Shown here piece after piece: positions 1 to 12,625 of a stretch of 64,000 nucleotides of DNA. This stretch comes from Sebastes aleutianus (lineage: Eukaryota > Chordata > Actinopteri > Perciformes > Sebastidae): assembly GCA_916700875.1 (NCBI GenBank), contig CAKAKS010000031.1, positions 20,309,880 through 20,373,879 on the forward strand, written 5' to 3'. The notes under the pieces are model-generated. The model ran no database searches and was not told the origin of the DNA. It was given only the letters and a program-made list of their open reading frames with translations. Made by a program: the position numbers and the translations under genes. Positions within the stretch are counted from its first letter, which is position 1, and each line of letters starts with the position of its first letter.

Positions 1-2777
1 CACACTCAGGTCAATGTAATGCAGTCTATGACACAGCCACTGACTCCATGACATTATACTTCCTGATTACATCAGCCAAAGAATGATGGGAACTGTAGTG
101 CCAAAACTCGGATCAAACACTCAACCTTGAATTCTTTTGATTCATTAACAAATATTTCAGCACAAAATGTTCTCTTCATCATCGCTTCTAACTTTGATTC
201 AACCTTTTGACAACCTGTGGCTGTTAGAAATCTTTACTGGTGTGCTGTTTTGCTTTCCGATAACAGATTGTCTTGTCCTTTTTCGATTTTACTCATACAG
301 TATGTTTGCTCTGGCTACATTTTCTCCTTGTTTGTTGTGGTTTTTGAGATTAATTGTCTGTATCTCAGTGCACAAATGTGTTTCCTTTCTTGCTTTCTAC
401 ATGTTTCTCATTGGATTTAATCACAATGCATGTTTAATCTACTCACAGATAAAAATCAGTAGATTATAGCTCTACATTCAATTTTGTAAATCCAGTACAT
501 TTCAGGTCTTTGTTGCTTTTTTCACAACTATTTTGCCAACCTTGGCGTAACCTATGTATGTGCTTCGTGTCTGTCTTGGGTCAGATTTCTGGCTCGACTT
601 CAGCTTTATGTGGATTTTGCCACATTGCTCAGTCCCGTCAACGTTTCAGACTCACATGGGATCGGTAAACTTGTGCTAGAATGAAGTGTTTGCTCACTAC
701 CTTTGTCCTAATCCTCTGAAAAATGCAGTTGGTGAATGAGTTTAGAAACAGGGACTCTAATCAGAAACACAGGGTTTGCTGATGAGCTCTTGCTTGTTTC
801 TGATTACAGCGCTAGTTCTCATGACTTTTTCTTTCAGTTAGTTTGACCCTCGATTTTGTGTTTAAGCCCATAATGTTGGTAAAAGCTGTCCGCTCTCTTC
901 TCCCTGCTTCTGATGCTGTCGAGTTCATCTGCACAGGGTGTGGAGCATTTTCTATGTTCTGATCCTTTGCTACTGTAGAATGAGTTGGTGAGGAAGGTTA
1001 TCTGGATATTAAACCACAGATCAAAATCAAACTTTGCACTAACAGATGTTTGTGTGCAAGCACAGCTCAGGAGCAGCACCTATTGGCAGAAACAAGGAAG
1101 TACAACCTCATCACCAAAACCTATTGCGAATCCGTGCAACTTCCATTATGGTTATAGTTAAATGGAAGTGAGATTGTTGTATTACTGCACACACACAGGG
1201 GTTATGACTCAAATCCTTCTGGAAACTGGAAGTTATACAAGAAGAGAAGTGGAAAATGATGCAAAAGAAAATGAGTCTGTGAGACTTGCTGATGTGCAAC
1301 TCTGTGATGTCAGCTTTCCAGGGAACACAAAGAATGTATGCCTACACCAGACTTGCAGTGTTTTCTTTCCCTCTTCCATGGAAACTCAAAATACAGCCCC
1401 TGATTAGAACATTGTCTGCAAAGTATGACCCAATTGGGTAGTAAAACAAATCCTAATCTTTCTTATTGTCAACAAACTCCAAAAAGAGCCCAAAACAAGC
1501 CATGAACTGATCCCACTAACAAGTATCATCAGTGTACCCAAAGCCTAATAATTCTTCTTCCTCTGTCCCATTGAGCTCCATCGTTGTCCAAAATCTATTA
1601 AAAGCACATCAGTGAGCCTCACTGTTGTACTGGGTGACCTGTTCCTTCATTACCATGAACACACACACTGTAGTTTATTGTGATTCAATCCCACATACAC
1701 CATCTTGCTGCTGGAAATACTCCCTAGAGCACCAAATGTGGGTTAATCCGCCACTGAAAATAGCCCCCAACAAATGCACTGTTTTCTCCTGTTTGAGTTA
1801 CGTTTGATTAAAAACTACAGTGCCCAGCTGTTTTAGGAAATTACTTTAAAATGAAATTTATATATTTGTGAGCGGTTTTGTAAAGATTTACAAAGTGAGT
1901 GCCACAGATGGGATGGAAGTCGAAGTGTTGAGAGGCCGACTAACACATTTATGGTTTTGGTATTTTCATGGTATTTGTTGACAATATGAAAAACTCGACT
2001 GGTTGGCGGAGGCATACAGCTGTGAGGTGGTTATTCTAGTTTTTAATGCATTAAATGTTGTAGTATTTAAAATGCAGATGACTAAATTATTGTGGAAGTA
2101 GAATTTCTGGTGTATTTGTACAGTTTTTAAGATTTATTGTTTATCGTTAGAGTTTGGCCAGTCGCTCTGTGTCTTATTCATTTTGTGGCTGAGAAGCATG
2201 TTGATGACATCACCAAGCCAGTTGGCAGCAGAGCAGACTGACTGGCAGGAAGAACACGAGTTAACAAACCCTGTTTTTTTTTATCTCTTTGTCCTGAAGT
2301 CTTTCAGCCGAGCTGTTTGCCAGTCATGTCACTCACTCGTCGCTGACACCAAAACACACGGCCTGCTGGATAATGTTGACCCAGGGGAAAGAATAAAACC
2401 ATTCTTTACACAGTGATGTAACAAAGTTTTAAGCTTTAGAGTTTGGAGCCAAACTGTCAAACTCACAACTTCGATATCGTGTCAGGATGTGAAAATGAGA
2501 TTTACGGCAGCTGACATTTTCCCAGAATGAAACAATTCAGTGTTTGTACCCAGAATCTTTGTGTTTGCTCTCTCTTCTATTTTTTTCTTCTTGAACCTCC
2601 CAACCCCACTCCACTTCACTCCACCCCCAGACCTCCATGCCTCTCAGTAGAATATGTCAGTCTAACTTCTGACTAAACCTTCTTCTTTTCAACATGTTAA
2701 AATAAGTGTGCAAGAAGATGTCCTGAAAGTGTGTGTTGGGTTTGAAGTGTTGAACTGTGGTTTGTTTCATCTTTCAG
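1..2777. other. vldlr intron and upstream sequence, no exon recognised
   Basis: This stretch precedes the first vldlr exon I can place and is probably intronic. I see no open segment resembling an LDL-receptor class A, EGF or YWTD exon here. The next exon enters in phase 1, so an upstream exon must lie in this stretch or outside the window. Only a dispersed repeat near 1833-2050 stands out. Confidence 0.5.
1833..2050. repeat. Dispersed repeat, copy 1
   Basis: The end of this segment (about 1990-2042) contains 'gactggttggcggaggca' followed by a 'ttattctagttt'-like stretch. The same pair of motifs recurs at about 3850-3895 inside a vldlr intron. Two similar endings in unrelated surroundings suggest a short non-autonomous transposon. 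The family was not identified and the left edges are uncertain. Confidence 0.5.
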
Positions 2778-4114
2778 AAGCCAACGTGAGCACGTCGATC
2801 CAGGTGGACTCCACAGCCAAAGGGTCTGCTGCTGCCTGGGCCATACTGCCTGTCTGTACGTAGAAATCACACTCACCCGCACGCACTCACACACTCACTC
2901 AAGACTATCGTATGTACTGAAACAAACACAACTACCACGTAAATGTTGTAGTTACATACTAACATCCAAGCTTCCAAGCTTAAAATGCACTTATGGTAAT
3001 ATAACTGGATCTGCTCTTTAGCTGCCGCTGAGGAAATTACTTTTAATTTGAGGGCACAATCTATGAATTACACATTTGGGAACTACAGCCTCTCAGCCCT
3101 GATACTGAATATTATGGATTATCTGACTACGTTTGTGTCTGTCCCGTCTGCTCAGTGCTGCTGGCGATGGCAGTGGCAGGCGGCTACCTGATGTGGAGGA
3201 ACTGGCAGCTGAAGAACCAGAAGAGCATGAACTTTGACAACCCCGTCTACTTGAAGACCACAGAAGAAGACCTCAACATCGACATCACCCGGCACGGCGC
3301 CAACGTGGGTCACACCTACCCCGCGGTGAGTAAACACATCAAACAACCTCAGAGCGTAGGGCATCTATGTATTGAAACCTTCCTGTCGATGTTTTGTCTC
3401 CTTTCTTGCTGTCACAGTAATATTTTCCTATTTCTTCATTACTTCATATACGGTTTGTTTCACAGCAAGATTTCTCGCATAGATTTTGTCGGTAGCTTCT
3501 TGCCACATCTTCTGCTTGTGCGTATTTGTTATGGCTGGGTTTAAACCTCTCCTCTCACCCTGACCCTGTGGCCTTTATTAATCCTTAGTGCATTGAGAGC
3601 ACATCTCTCTGTACACAGATTACAGAGATTAACCTAAACCCCCGGCCAGAGCCACAAGACGGACACACACGCCTACTGCTGTCACCCTCACAGCTGCAGC
3701 GCACACAAGGCAAACTAACAGGTTTTATTATGCCTCCGTGCCGGCGACAGCCATGGCCTAATCATGACAATTTCACACTAATGTCTAACAGGATAAAATG
3801 ATGAAGTGATGATATTTTGGACAGACATGGATGTAGACTGCAACTTGACTGGTTGGCGGAGGCAATACAACTGCGCGGCAGTAATTCTAGTTTCCCTTTT
3901 GTTTGCAAATGTAACAAACAAGATGCAACGTGTTGATTTAATGAACTTTTAGAGGTGTTTGTAGCTGTGTTTTTCACGTTGGACAGAGCCTTCCAGTATT
4001 AACTCAACTCTAAGACAGAAATAAAACATTTGATTAAGCCAACTCTTTCTCTTCTCTCCTCCCTCTCTCTGTCTCCAGATTTCGATAGTGAGCACAGATG
4101 ACGATTTATCATGA
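2778..4114 (+). CDS. vldlr: Very low density lipoprotein receptor, C-terminal three exons (partial)
   Basis: Exons are 2778-2855, 3156-3325 and 4079-4114, with consensus splice sites and matching phases. They encode the end of the extracellular stalk, one transmembrane helix (AWAILPV...LLLAMAVAGGYL), then a cytoplasmic tail with MWRNWQLKNQKSMNFDNPVY and ending STDDDLS-stop. FDNPVY is the NPxY signal of LDL-receptor family tails. In VLDLR/ApoER2 it drives endocytosis and binds Dab1 to relay Reelin signalling in migrating neurons. The last residues match VLDLR (STDDDLA in human) rather than LRP8. All ligand-binding, EGF and propeller exons lie outside the window on the left. Downstream kcnv2 and pum3 in the same orientations as human 9p24.2 support the assignment. 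Confidence 0.93.
3770..3900. repeat. Dispersed repeat, copy 2, in the last vldlr intron
   Basis: It shares 'gactggttggcggaggca' and a following 'taattctagttt' with the segment ending near 2042. The rest of the two copies is diverged, so the limits are approximate. Confidence 0.45.
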
Positions 4115-4878
4115 TCGTCTTGGTTTTTTGGGGTGTTTTTTGTTACGGCAGCCCGTAAGCGTTGCATGGCGCCACCTCGTTCCCATGCCGACGGTTGTCC
4201 GTAGCAGCAGCAGCCCTTACAGTACGACCACATGCCTTCTGAAGTGCATTATGTCATTATCTGTGGAGAGGATGACTTGATGAAATGTTATTTATTATGT
4301 GAATACTACAATGAATTACGTGTCCATAACGGTTTTCACTCCAAAGTATTAAGGATTTTTTTTTTTTTTTCCATTTGGTCCTTATTATTTTCGGGACACA
4401 GCTTCCGGTCTTTATTTTTGCCCCGTCCTCTCAAAGGAGTCCGACGCCATCTTTATACAACGGATGAGAGAAACGCGGTGAACTTCCACAATTTGATCAC
4501 ATCTGACGAGGTTTTCTGTGTTCAAACTGAAGTGGAAAGCTGACAGGAGGACACAGTATTTCTCTCGACAAACAGATCGACTCTGCTGGACAGGATTTAA
4601 AACATGATCTGAGCTGTCAGTATTCAACGTGTTGAAGATAGCGTGAGACTTTGTCATTAAGAAGTGAGGCGGAAACTTAATCCAAACTTTATTTCTTGCC
4701 TCCTCTGATCCCCAACAGTCTCAGATGTGTGAATATTTATGTACGATCATGTTTTGGGCAGTAATATCCAAGATGTAAGTTTTCTTTTATTTGCTCAGTT
4801 TTATTTTGTTATTTTTATGTTTTCTGTCCAACGGTACCTCCTGGAGTGCATTCTTACAAGCTGTTTTTTCAGCCAGTG

Positions 4879-4917
<39 letters not shown>

Positions 4918-5330
4918 ATAGAAGCTGAGTAAGGATCACCAAGGTTACAGCATTTGTAAACATTGTATATATTTACCCGTCATCCCTCAAAGACATGACC
5001 GTCAATCAGGACTCTCTTCAATGCACTTTGATCAAATGTTCCTCGTGTAAATAAGATTGTATACATTTGACTTGAAATCAATTTTTTGCTATGGTTGGGC
5101 ATCGTACCAGGGTTAGAGTTCAGATGTATTTAACAAGAAAGAAAAAGCTAAAAAATGTAAAAAAAAAAATAACACCACAACTGAATTTGGTAAAACCTAT
5201 TTTGTATGTTTGTGTGCTGTTGCTGTGAACTTTTTCTAGCCTTGTACAGTGAGGGGGGAATACTATTAAAACTTAAAAGCTCTGTATCTGTGAAGAAACT
5301 GATTTGAAAATCACTTGAGAATTAAAACCT
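4115..5330 (+). other. vldlr: vldlr 3'UTR with (ATT)n tract
   Basis: A long AT-rich, gene-free stretch follows the vldlr stop codon. It contains an (ATT)n microsatellite at about 4880-4920. ATTAAA-type polyadenylation signals lie near 5263 and 5320, so the transcript plausibly ends around 5330. The true end cannot be fixed from sequence alone. Confidence 0.6.
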
Positions 5331-5394
5331 AATCCACAACGTTGTTCAAAACGTGGCGTCCTGTCTTTTGTATCATGCTTGTGATTGTATGTGA

Positions 5395-5610
5395 GGATAC
5401 ACTATATAGACAGGGGTGTGTCTACATACTAGTGTAGTTTTAGACTGCGGCTGTTTTTAATCGTCTAAGCCCTTTAGTTCCAGTAAAGGGAAATCTTAAT
5501 GTGACAGAATACAGTGATATATTTTTGACAAGTGTTTCCAACTTCAACAAGACAATGCCCCCATTGGTGCGACAGCAAGAAGTACAAAAATAAATGTCAT
5601 TAAATGTAGA
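5395..5610 (-). mobile_element. Tc1-like transposon remnant
   Basis: The segment opens with 'cactatatagacaggggtgt' and continues through 'ccctttagttccagtaaagg'. I recognise both from widespread Tc1/mariner-type elements of teleosts. A second piece of the same family is at 57228-57272. The copy is short and has no open reading frame. Confidence 0.5.
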
Positions 5611-5619
5611 AAAAATATT

Positions 5620-6030
5620 AGAAATAAATGTAGCCATTAATTAATTGATAAAATTACATGAATTGACATCTGTTTTAATTTGCTTCTTGATTTATTTATC
5701 TTTGTGTTAATTCCCTTATTTATTTACTTTTCTGTTTAATTTTCACTTATTTATTTATGCATTTATTTTTATTAAATACACAAATAAATAAAAATGCCTC
5801 ATAATGAGGCAGAAATGCATAAAGAAATGTGTATATAGAAAGGAATACAGAAATAGGTCTGGGAAAATTAATGGGTGTAATGTGAAGGGAAAATCGTGCA
5901 GAAATAAATAAATAAAAGAAAAAATACATAAATAAATACATACATTTAAAAACTAAATATAAAATACATAAATAAATAATTAGAAAATAAATGTCAAAAT
6001 AAATAATTTGAATAATAATAATAATGAAAA
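5620..6030. repeat. AT-rich fold-back element around a TGCCTCATAATGAGGCA palindrome
   Basis: Repeated TTATTTA-type words on the left give way to repeated AAATAAAT-type words on the right. The turn is at a 17-nt perfect palindrome at 5796-5812. A related but half-length copy lies at 58080-58520. It looks like a fold-back or MITE insertion with no coding capacity. Confidence 0.5.
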
Positions 6031-7298
6031 GACGTGAGGCGACTCAACGGGTGGCCTTCGTCGCCGCTAGTTCTTAGTATTTGTTTCTTGGTGTGTCCCC
6101 AGCTGAAGGACAAACAAGAGGAGGCATGTTTATCCAGTGGGTTGAGACGGTGAGAGAGCTGTTAATTTGTTTAATTTGGAACGAGTCCGGCTCCATCCGT
6201 TCATTAACCCTGTTTAACTGCAGTAGGGATTAATCTCCACCTATCTGACTGCTTGAGTCATCATATGGACAAAACTACGTCAAAACACACACTTGGATTA
6301 AGGCAGAGCTGTCATATGTAGGTCTAGGGAACATATAACGAAGGACTCGGGGACAGTCTGCATATTAATATTTCAGCCTCTTGTGGCCAAATTGAGTATT
6401 ACAACAACAAAGACTTAGAAAAAAAAAATCACCTGCCAAATTTTGGATTTAGTAATTTATAAAGATCATCCTGGCAAAACCTTTTTTTCACCTGTTCTCA
6501 AGTCATAAACACAGAGAGAAAACAATTTAGGTCAGACTTAACTTTTTTTTCTTCCGTACAACCCTGAATACTTTTTTTTATTAAAAAAAGAGCTGTATCA
6601 AATATCTATTTCACTCAATGACCTCTAAAGTGGCAGAAGCTGCAATAAGTAACCAGTGAAAAGATGACCAGGAGCCAGCTGTGCAGATTTACACGCCACT
6701 TAATTAAAATGGGTTGCATCCAACAAGCTGGTTCAAGTTCTTACCTAGGGTTTGATAACAACCACTGCACAATGAGTACTTTCACTTCTGATACTTAACA
6801 TTTTGCTGATAGTAAAAACTAGAAATAACAGCAGAATACTTTATGTTAACATGCTAACACGCTCAGCTGAAAAACATTATTTGACATCATTTTGAAATAT
6901 TAATTTGACATTGACTTCAACTACATGGGATAAACAGATTTGTAAAGATGGTTGGAGTAAGTGGGAGGGGAGAGAGAAAGAGATCAAGAGATGGGTAAAA
7001 GAGGATAAGCACCCAGATCATCTCAGTCAGCTGCATTAGAGGATGAGAGTCACTTCCTACCTCATTACTGTGTTTGTGGGTCATCTGTATGAATGTTGAC
7101 ATGATTTCTTTCAGAATTAGTGTGAAAACATTTCCCATCTGTGCATGCATGTTTACTCATTTGTACATCTTGTGTGTGTGAGATCAAGGTTGTGTGCAAG
7201 ATGCCAGCTGTGTATTTGGTGTTGAGAGTTGCCAGGATGTCTCTCCGAGCAGGGTGATTGATTTTAGGTTCAAGCACGTACGCATTCAGCAGCAGACC
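6031..7298. other. vldlr-kcnv2 intergenic region / kcnv2 upstream
   Basis: No coding exon or clear repeat is recognisable here. It should contain the kcnv2 promoter and perhaps a 5'UTR exon. I see no TATA box or regulatory site I could defend. Confidence 0.4.
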
Positions 7299-10200
7299 AT
7301 GTTGACCCACCTCAGAGCCCGCAGCAGGAGTTTGTTCCCCAGCTACAAGCCCGGCAGCCGGACTGAAGCCCTCAAAGATCCGGTTGACTATCTGGACTTC
7401 ACCAACACCTTTGTTAAGCCATGGAACTCCATGCAGGTCAGACACTTTATCTATTCATGTTATGTGTGTTATTTTGTTCATTTGTTCTATTTGTTCTTTC
7501 TCAAAGCTCCCCTACTCTTCATTTTACAGGATTTTGTTTTCAAATGAGAGTAAAAATCATGTCACTTTGTCAAGGTTAATGTAGTTTACTTGAATAAATT
7601 TACATTTTAAATCTTCAGAGCAAAATGTTCAAAACACAAGACTGTTATTGTTGATGTTTGATAAATGGATAAATCAAAAAACTGTTTCCAAATCAACACA
7701 TTTTTACTGTTCATTGGTTAGATATCTGTGGGGCTACTTATGAATATTTTCATTATTATATTAATGTTCCAGAGCCCAAGTTGATGTCCTCAATTTGTTT
7801 GTTTTGCCTGACCAACAATCAAAACACAAATATATTCAATTTGCTATTATATAAATCAGAGAAAAGCAGCAAATTCACATTTTCTGTCAGACTAATCAGT
7901 TAATTTACTAATTGATTTATCAATTAAATTAGAAAATTAGCAGCCATGAAATAAAGTCTGTTTGTTGTTATTCTTTCTCTTTTGTCTTGGATTTCTGTCT
8001 GTAATTATTCGTTAGTTAGTATGTTTCTCATATTTTGTCCATTTCATACCCAGTATTTGCATCCATTTTTTTTCAGTTGTATTCTGCTTAGTTTGATCCT
8101 TTCTTTATATGGTCCGATTCATCTTGTGTACAAGCTTAAAATGCTGAATTCATCAGTGAAAATTTGTTGTGTTATTTGTGAAGGATCTGGGCAGAGACAT
8201 CTACGATCTTTATGCCGAGTATGAAAATGAGGGGGAGGAAGATCGACTGCCGGTGTCTCCCTCCCACCTGCTGCTCTCTCCAACCAAACACTTCTCTCTC
8301 AACATCAACGTCGGAGGATCGGTAACTGTACTCAACTTCTACCAAGAGCATACTGTTCAGCTAGATGTGTTGAAAACCAGATTGATATCACCTTTTTATC
8401 GCAACTCACTCACAAACTCACTCGTTCACATTTAGCAGGCTGCAGATTCTCCACCAGGCGGAGCTGTTCAGTCACTGTCACAGCAACTCGGCACCTTCCC
8501 GAAGGGTTGTGAGGAGTTAGTTATGTGTGAATTTGTGTTTTAGAACGTAACCGCCGTGAAACAATCGGAGAATAATGTTTTAATTCTCTGATTCACTGCT
8601 TTGTTCTCATTAACGCCGCTCCCTCTCTTCATTCACCCTATAGCTCGCTCCACCATCGCTACTCTCTCTCTCCCCCTCACTCGCTAGTTGAGCCGTGGAA
8701 GAGTGGCTAACTTTTTATCACCCTCGATAATCATTTTAAAAGCCATCTAGTGTGTCCCAGCGTCATTCTCAAAATGTTTCAAATTCTCTTACTTGCCATT
8801 ATACACATTTATTTATTTATTTTATCTGTATTTCACTTTATTCTCTTCCGTTTTCCTCTTCTCCAGGTGTACTACTTGCCCTACAGGTTAGCTGCCAGGT
8901 ATCCGAAGACACGGATTGGCCAGTTGGCCACGTACACAGACCACAGCAGGAAGTTGGACCTGTGTGACGACTACCTCGTCCATAGCAACGAGTACTTCTT
9001 CGACCGGGACCCTAAAATCTTCCACAACATCTTCAACTTCTACAGGTTAAGATAAAATACATTGTTGTAGTGACTTTCCCTCTTCTTTAGATGATTTCTT
9101 GGAATAATTCTGGACCTCGTTCTGCTGTCTCCGTCCTCTCCATCAGAACTGGAGTGTTGTGCATTAAAGACGATCTGTGTCCCCGCAACTTCCTGGAGGA
9201 GATAAACTACTGGGGCGTCAGGATCAAGAACAGCCAACGCTGCTGCCGCATCTCCTTCGAAGAGAGGCAGGACGAGCTGAACGATGAGCTGAAGATACAG
9301 AGAGAGCTGATAGCAGAGGTGGGTTGGACATGTGTGTCTTATAGTTTAGTAAGAGACGTAGGGACGGATGGTTCTAGATCTCTGAATCATTGTCAACATG
9401 TCCACACATTTGTCAGTAAAACCTCAAGTGGTGTTCTGGTGAATTTCCCCAGTGGAGAAACAACCGACATAATCAGAGCGTTCGTGAGAGGCAATAAAGT
9501 TTGTGACATTATTAGTGACACCTTAAACACAGCATTAGTTACAGTCATCAGTTACAGCTTATTTAAAGGGCACATATCATGCTCATTTTCAGGTTCATCC
9601 TTATATTTGGGGTTTTTATAGTAGGTTTACATGCTTTAACGTTAAAAAAACATTGGTAGGAACTCCAGATACCTAAATGGATATGCACAAGCCCTGAAAA
9701 GAGAGTTTTTCATAATATGTCCTCTTTAAAAGACCTATTTCTCCCTTTAGGCTCCATATGTTTAAAAATACTGCAGATAAATATGTCAAGTCATCACCTT
9801 CCAGCTTCAAGTGGTTCAGCAGTTTATGTTTTGATATTTGTACCTGTGAGATTTAGTTAGTAATCTGCTGGCTGACTCTGAGTCTGGCTGACCTACATTA
9901 TAAATCACTGCTCCGCTCTGCTGTCTTAACAGATGGAGAGCAGAGCGTAAGCGTTTTCTTGGCACAGATTTAGACAGATGTTTCCGTCACAGAGGTCTCA
10001 CTCTGATGCAGTTTGTTGTACCAGTTTCTTCCCTGTTGTGTTTTCTTAATATTTAGTTTTTTGCTTCTTTACGTTTTAGCGATTTGGACAGTTTGGTTGT
10101 TTTGCTATGCCGGTATTTAAAATGAGATGTTTTTTATAAACCTTTAACTCTCATTTATTGCTTAAATACATGCTTAGTGTTTACCTACTGTACTATTTTA

Positions 10201-12625
10201 CACTTAAAGAGTGTTCTGTTTTGTTTCATCCTTCATAAAAATGACATATTCTAGAAAAGAAAATTCATTTTAATTTCCATGACTGGCCACAGTTGGCCAC
10301 TTTTTAAAATATAATAAATAATAATAATAAATATTAATAATAAATGTAATTAATTACATTTATATATAAGTTTATTTATTTATTTATTCATTTATTTATT
10401 GCCATGAAAAAGACCTTTCCTCCTGTTTCTGTCCTGTGACTTGGATGTATTCTTGTCCCGTGTCGTCCAGCTGGAGATGGAGGAGAACGAGGTGTTATTC
10501 GACGGCTTGACCTTCGGGTCGACCCGGAGGAGCATCTGGAACCTGATGGAGAAGCCGTTCACCTCGGTCACCGCCAAGCTGATGGGCGTCGCCTCCTCCA
10601 TGTTCGTGCTGGTCTCGCTGGTTGCCATGACGCTCAACACCGTGGAGGAGATGCAGTTCAAGGTGTGTGTTTTACTTTAAGTGTGTGTGTGTGTGTGTGT
10701 TAGAAGGGTAAGAAAGCAAATGTGTTCTGATCAGATTAGTAAGAGTGATGATCACACAATACTCTTGTGAATGTTACTGTAACATTATATTGAAAGTAGA
10801 GCCGTCAATTGATTAAAATATTTAATCGCGATTAATCACATGATTGTTCATAGTTAATCGCGATTAATCGCAAATTAATCGCACATTTATTACAGTTTAT
10901 TCAGTTTATTACAGTCCTGTGACAACCACAGCTTACGGAAAACAATTACATCATCAGCAAACAGGATTCTTTTTTAAAATTAGTAACTATTATTTTCTCT
11001 TCCAGACGGCGTCGGGCCAGCTCAGCGGCAGATTCTATGGCGAGTACGCGGAGTCGTTCTGCATCACCTTCTTCACCCTGGAGTACCTGCTGCGCCTGCT
11101 GTCCACCCCCGACCTCAAGTGTTTTGGACGCAGCGTGCTGAACATCGTCGACCTGGTCGCCATCCTGCCGCACTACCTGCAGATGGTCCTGGAGCGCTTC
11201 GAGGACGAGGACATTCACCCACACTCGGGGGACATCGAGAACGTGGGGCGTGTCGGGAAGGTAAAAGAGGGGGCTGATGGGAGAGGTTGGGATGAGATGA
11301 TCAGATTTATTTGTCTCTCATTGGTTCTTCTTCTTCTGTGATTTGTCTGTCTATCTGTAGGTGGGTCAGGTTCTGAGGATCATGCGCCTGATGCGAATCT
11401 TCAGGATCTTGAAGCTGGCTCGTCACTCGACGGGCCTCAGAGCCTTTGGCTTCACGCTGAGACAGTGCTACCAGCAGGTCTGTCGAGGAGGAATAACTTT
11501 TTCTTGCATTTTGTGTTCAAGTATCCACCAAATGTAGTGAGAATTAGAAGACATTTGTAGGAGATTGTTGCAAATGTTCAAAATGCCTTAGAATCTGTGA
11601 GTAGAAATGGCCATGGCCTGTATGGATAGATACTAATGAAGACTTCTACACCTCACAATTATGAGCAAAAACATGAAGCTGACATAAGGAGTAAATACAA
11701 AATAAAACGTGTTTGTTTGTGTGTGCAGGTGGGCTGTTTGCTGCTCTTCATCATCATGGGCATCCTCATATTTTCAGCCATGGTGTACACTGTAGAGCAC
11801 GACGTTTACAACACCAACTTCACCTCCATTCCACACGCGTGGTGGTGGGCCGCTGTGAGTCAACACTAACATTCAAACAAACTGTCAATCAACCCGCTTT
11901 CTATCTGTTCTCCACCCGCTCTCTGCACCCACCGCTTTCTGCATGTACTACCACCTTCATCCAGTGTGGCTTTTCCAGAATACAGCAGCCAGTATACTCA
12001 CTTTAAACAACACATGGACAAGAGGCTGCAATGTGAGCAGCATTCGTCTTTCCTGCGTACTTTGTGTGTCCCTGGAAGATTCAAAAGTGAATCCACTAGG
12101 GGGCAGATCAGTGCTGAATCATCTCTGACTAACACAAATACCTGAATTTTAACTTAAAGGGATAGTGTGGGTGTTTTGAAGTGGGGTTGTATGAGGTACT
12201 TATCCATAGTCGGTGTACCAGTGTACCAGCAAAGCAAGGACTTGTATCAGATGAAGTGCAACATCTCATTTCTGGAGTTAAGTCTTTATATTTTCTGTTT
12301 TTTCTCTTTCATCCTCCAGGTGAGTATTTCCACGGTGGGCTACGGCGACATGCTCCCCGAGACCAACCTGGGCCGCATCTTCGCCTTCGCCTGCATCTCC
12401 TTCGGCGTCATCCTCAACGGCATGCCCATCTCCATCCTCTACAACAAGTTCTCCGACTATTACACCAAGCTCAAGTCCCACGAGTACGCCGCCGTCACCA
12501 AGGCCCGCGGGAAGGTGCAGTTCGCCAAGAGGGCGGCGAAGAGGTTGGCCGAGTACTGCGAGGACGTCGTGCAGCCGAGGACGTCACACCTGCAGTGTGA
12601 GCCAGGTGTTAGATATCCACAGTAA
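7299..12625 (+). CDS. kcnv2: Potassium voltage-gated channel modifier subfamily V member 2 (Kv8.2)
   Basis: Nine coding exons: 7299-7436, 8184-8321, 8867-9045, 9147-9318, 10471-10662, 11006-11260, 11361-11477, 11729-11854 and 12320-12625. They join without a phase conflict into about 540 residues (human 545). Seen in order: a variable N-terminus; a T1 tetramerisation domain starting at NINVGG (about residue 88) and including DEYFFDRDP and RCCRISFEERQDEL; S1 in exon 5; S2-S3 in exon 6; an arginine-rich S4 (LRIMRLMRIFRILKLARHS) in exon 7; S5 in exon 8; the filter STVGYGDM (about 444-450) and S6 with NGMPISILYNKF in exon 9. Kv8.2 is an electrically silent subunit that combines with Kv2.1 in photoreceptors. 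MPIS in S6 replaces the PxP bend of conducting Kv channels. The start is the first ATG of exon 1 that gives a family-like length. A polyadenylation signal lies at 13266. Confidence 0.95.
9564..9735. mobile_element. MITE-like element in kcnv2 intron 4
   Basis: It begins 'aagggcacatatcatgctca' and ends 'cataatatgtcctctttaaa', giving imperfect inverted ends. Related ends appear at 14455-14495 and 30470-30520, so it is a dispersed family. It is non-coding. Confidence 0.5.
10798..10900. mobile_element. Fragment of the TAATCG-rich inverted-repeat element
   Basis: It starts 'agccgtcaattgattaaaat' and continues with repeated 'taatcgcgattaatcgc' words. It matches the left end of the longer copy at 53034-53658. 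Only about 100 bp of the left end is present, within kcnv2 intron 5. Confidence 0.6.

Noticed and set aside
9091..9621. A 176-codon open frame spanning a kcnv2 exon
   Set aside because: Only 9147-9318 is exon; the rest is intron read through by chance past a good donor.
12181..12600. Second open frame across the last kcnv2 exon
   Set aside because: It is rich in Arg, His, Leu and Pro from reading GC-rich exon codons out of frame; the kcnv2 frame carries the pore motif.
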